A stretch of 5,580 nucleotides of DNA from Candidatus Ratteibacteria bacterium (GTDB taxonomy: Bacteria; CAIJMQ01). The stretch spans positions 1 through 5,580 of the forward strand of contig JAQURI010000101.1 in NCBI GenBank assembly GCA_028715665.1, read 5' to 3'. Under the pieces are notes generated by a model. The model worked only from the letters and a program-made list of their open reading frames with translations. It searched no databases and had not been told where the DNA came from. Of the stretch, positions 3,511 through 5,580 are shown one piece after another. Each line of letters opens with the position of its first letter. The first letter of the stretch is position 1. Both the position numbers and the translations under genes were made by a program.

Positions 3511-5580
3511 ATGGCTTACACGGGAGTTTCGATTGTAGACTATTTAAAAAGTGTGGGGCAGGATTCAAGTTATGCGGCAAGGCAAAAACTTGCGCAGCAA
3601 TACGGGATTCAAAATTATATGGGAACGGCGGAACAGAATACAAGCTTATTGAATACTTTAAGGAGCGGAGCAACAACGACAACGCCAACCGTTACGCCTG
3701 CCACAACTACACCGACTACCACACCAACCACCACACCGACTACCACACCAGGAATAATACAACCTGAAAGTACAGGTACTTCCGGTACAGAACAGAATCA
3801 ATTAATAGACTATATTAACAAAATGAATCAATCATTATCTACTTATACGCAGCCTTACCAACCGTCCATAAGTCAAGAGGATTATACTAAAAATATGACG
3901 GAAAGCATTAATAGACTTCTAAGTCAGTACCAAACCCAAAATCAATCAGCAATAGATAAATCACGGGCGGATGTTTTGACAGAATCGGGTATAAGTAATC
4001 GTGCGTTGGAGGAATCCTACCAGAAACAGCTTAATGAATTGGCGGCGCAGGCAGAGGAAATACGAAACGCTTATACTTCCGGGCAGAGAAATATAGAAAC
4101 TTCCATGACTGGCACAATGAATGAATTGACTGCGAGGACAAATGAGATTTTATCTCAATTTGATATAAGCAAAGGGCAATTAAGCACCGATAATCAGAAA
4201 CTAATAGACGAACTTCAATATATAACCGACCAGATAAATAACGCCTATTCTTCCGGGCAAAGACAAATCGAGACGGCAAAGACCGGTACAATGGATGAAC
4301 TTACAGCAAGGGCGAATGAAATCCTGGCACAGTTTGAGCAAAGCAAAAATGAGTTAAGCACACAAAATCAGCAATTACTTGATGAGTTAAAATATAACGC
4401 CGAACAGATAATGAACACTTATAACGCAAGCAAAAGGAGCATGGAAACTGAGAAAGGTGAAGCAATGGAAGGATACCAATCTCAGAGGGTACAAGCTGAT
4501 ACGCAGACACAACAGGCGGTTAAAAACGTACAAGACTACCTGAAAAAGCGTGGTTTAGGCAGCAGCGGGGAAATGGCTGCAAGGACAGCGGAAACAGCGC
4601 AAGCGGGATTAACGGCGCAGGCTGGAATCAATAAGGAGGAATCCCAATACATGAGAGAGTACGGCGAAAGTCTTGCAGGGCTGGAGGAACAACAGGCTAC
4701 GGCGTTAACTGATATAGAAAGACAAAAAGCCACGGCGGAACAAAATTATGCTAATCAGTTAGCGGCTATTGAATCCAATAAAACTTTAAGTGTTGCGGAG
4801 GTTGAGAGGCTGAAAGCGCAAGCGCAGGTAGAATACCAGAACGCCGTTCAGGGGTTGGAGGAATCTAAAATAACCGAAACGACTAATGTCGAAAGGCAGA
4901 GGGCAACAGCGCAGCAGGATTATACAAATAAACTTGCCGAGATAGAAGCGAATAAGAATCTTTCAGTCAGTGAAGTTGAAAGGCTAAAGGCACAGGCGCA
5001 AGCGGAGTACCAGAACGCCATACAAGGGTTGGAAGAAGAACAGGCTACGGGACTTGCGGCGGTTGAAAGGCTAAAGGGTGAAGCGTTGACTTCCATGGAA
5101 TCCGGTAAACGAGACATAATCGAAAGAGTGAACAACGCATTGGCTGACTTGAGCTTGGATGAAAAGAATCTACTTGAAGAACTTGCCGACAAGAGGCTTG
5201 AAATGGAATCAGGGATAGACGAACAGTATAGGGAAATGACACAGGAAGAAAGAAATACAGCTTTCAATCAGGCTATAACGGCAATGGGTATTCAATCTTC
5301 TAATGTAGACACTATACGGAATCTTGTAAATGACGTTATAGAAGCACGTACCATAGCCGAAGAACAAGACTGGTTAAGAAGTACCGACAATCCCGAATAC
5401 AGAATTCAATTATTGAATGAGGAAATAACAAAAATGGAGTTAAAGAATCTACCAGAAGAACAAAAACTAAGGTTACAGCAGTTAAAACAAAGCATATCCA
5501 GTGCTAGTTCTTCTTCCGAATACGACAGAATTAAACTTGAAATGGCTAAACTTGAGCTTGAAGCATTAAAGGAAGGCGGT
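3511..5580 (+). CDS. Large repetitive coiled-coil protein, probably phage virion-associated (3' partial)
   Basis: Seen: 690 codons with no stop before the window ends. Residues 7-52 form a compact module (IVDYLKSVGQDSS, then YGIQNY and TAEQNTSLL). Residues 54-80 are a Thr/Pro linker. Residues 125-600 are almost Pro-free, rich in Glu, Gln, Ala and Lys, and surely helical, with two blocks of 58-residue repeats (from 171 and from 391). Between them lies VQDYLKKRGLGSSGEMAA (341-358). There is no Cys, no His, one Trp (621), no signal peptide and no membrane segment. From memory, not checked: the N-terminal module resembles small modules in phage endolysins and amidases of Gram-positive hosts. The helical part with a short GLGSS-type break resembles coiled-coil proteins encoded among phage structural genes. 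Inferred: an elongated virion or injected protein, perhaps touching the cell wall. A tape measure protein is a weaker alternative. Its place directly after the modification genes makes it a candidate substrate. Confidence 0.85.
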   Translation, partial: MAYTGVSIVDYLKSVGQDSSYAARQKLAQQYGIQNYMGTAEQNTSLLNTLRSGATTTTPTVTPATTTPTTTPTTTPTTTPGIIQPESTGTSGTEQNQLIDYINKMNQSLSTYTQPYQPSISQEDYTKNMTESINRLLSQYQTQNQSAIDKSRADVLTESGISNRALEESYQKQLNELAAQAEEIRNAYTSGQRNIETSMTGTMNELTARTNEILSQFDISKGQLSTDNQKLIDELQYITDQINNAYSSGQRQIETAKTGTMDELTARANEILAQFEQSKNELSTQNQQLLDELKYNAEQIMNTYNASKRSMETEKGEAMEGYQSQRVQADTQTQQAVKNVQDYLKKRGLGSSGEMAARTAETAQAGLTAQAGINKEESQYMREYGESLAGLEEQQATALTDIERQKATAEQNYANQLAAIESNKTLSVAEVERLKAQAQVEYQNAVQGLEESKITETTNVERQRATAQQDYTNKLAEIEANKNLSVSEVERLKAQAQAEYQNAIQGLEEEQATGLAAVERLKGEALTSMESGKRDIIERVNNALADLSLDEKNLLEELADKRLEMESGIDEQYREMTQEERNTAFNQAITAMGIQSSNVDTIRNLVNDVIEARTIAEEQDWLRSTDNPEYRIQLLNEEITKMELKNLPEEQKLRLQQLKQSISSASSSSEYDRIKLEMAKLELEALKEGG
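3712..3747 (+). repeat. Three tandem 12-nt repeats encoding PTTT
   Basis: Units are CCGACTACCACA, CCAACCACCACA and CCGACTACCACA. They encode PTTT three times within the Thr/Pro linker of the large coiled-coil protein. Units 1 and 3 are identical and unit 2 differs by two synonymous bases. The 12-nt length keeps frame, so copy-number slippage would only change linker length. Confidence 0.85.
4021..4449 (+). repeat. Coding repeat block A: 58-residue (174-nt) units
   Basis: Units begin at 4021, 4195 and 4369, exactly 174 nt apart; the third is recognisable only to about 4449. Units 1 and 2 share 36 of 58 residues by hand count. Anchors recurring at the same spacing are NAY/NTY (Y188, Y246, Y304) and the R..(I/M)ET motif (R193, R251, R309). 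TGTM-ELTAR recurs in units 1 and 2. The block is predicted helical coiled coil. Confidence 0.85.
4681..5085 (+). repeat. Coding repeat block B: 58-residue (174-nt) units
   Basis: Units begin at 4681, 4855 and 5029 (LEE at residues 391, 449, 507), again 174 nt apart; the third is recognisable to about 5085. Units 1 and 2 share 40 of 58 residues by hand count, including VERLKAQAQ and EYQNA. The tail of one more degenerate unit (EYGESLAGLEE, Y384) precedes the block in register. The DNA copies differ at many synonymous sites. Confidence 0.87.

Noticed and set aside
4021..5085. Direct repeats as a CRISPR array or mobile-element repeats
   Set aside because: The 174-nt units are contiguous, in frame, conserved at protein level and lack spacers. 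They are protein repeats.
4031..5267. Several minus-strand open frames opposite the coiled-coil gene
   Set aside because: Their Ser/Leu/Phe-rich translations are what the complement of Glu/Gln/Lys/Ala-rich repeats gives. They have no ribosome sites or domains.
2..5580. His-Xaa-Ser (Hxs) radical SAM system
   Set aside because: The two-enzyme plus repeat-protein layout is similar, but the visible part of the repeat protein has no His and so no HXS repeats.
3511..5580. Tail tape measure protein
   Set aside because: There are no hydrophobic membrane-like segments and no tail assembly genes upstream, and the N-terminal module with a Thr/Pro linker is atypical. It is kept only as a weak alternative because the gene is incomplete here.

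Overview
The window looks like part of a tailed-phage or prophage genome from a low-GC Gram-positive host, probably a Clostridia-type gut bacterium. This rests on AT-rich DNA, strong AAGGAGG-type ribosome sites, heavy use of AGA/AGG and ATA codons, tightly packed genes all on the + strand, and a long repetitive coiled-coil protein of a kind I associate with phage virions. No terminase, portal, capsid or integrase gene is in view, so the phage assignment is an inference. It is supported by one compositional signal: GATC does not occur once in 5580 bases, although about 95 GAT trinucleotides are present. That is the pattern expected of DNA selected to escape a GATC-cutting restriction enzyme.

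Layout, all + strand and apparently one operon: (1) a radical SAM enzyme with a partial SPASM-type C-terminus, cut off at its 5' end by the window (2-1246); (2) a second radical SAM enzyme with a fuller SPASM cysteine set (1236-2501, 11-nt overlap); (3) a 151-residue helical protein of unknown function (2491-2946, 11-nt overlap); (4) a hexapeptide-repeat acyltransferase resembling the NeuD/PglD family (2943-3506, 4-nt ATGA overlap); (5) the first 690 codons of a large protein that runs off the window (3511-5580). The last protein has a short N-terminal module resembling modules I remember from phage endolysins, a Thr/Pro linker, then long helical segments built on 58-residue repeats. It contains no Cys and no His. 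No stretch over 300 bases lacks a gene; the only gap between genes is 4 nt.

The notable point is the combination: two different SPASM-type radical SAM enzymes, a small orphan protein and an acyltransferase, translationally coupled and directly followed by a repeat-rich, probably virion-associated protein. SPASM enzymes usually modify peptides or proteins, so the working hypothesis is a phage-encoded post-translational modification cassette. The coiled-coil protein, the 151-residue protein or something outside the window would be the substrate. The sequence shows the cassette; the substrate and chemistry are not shown.
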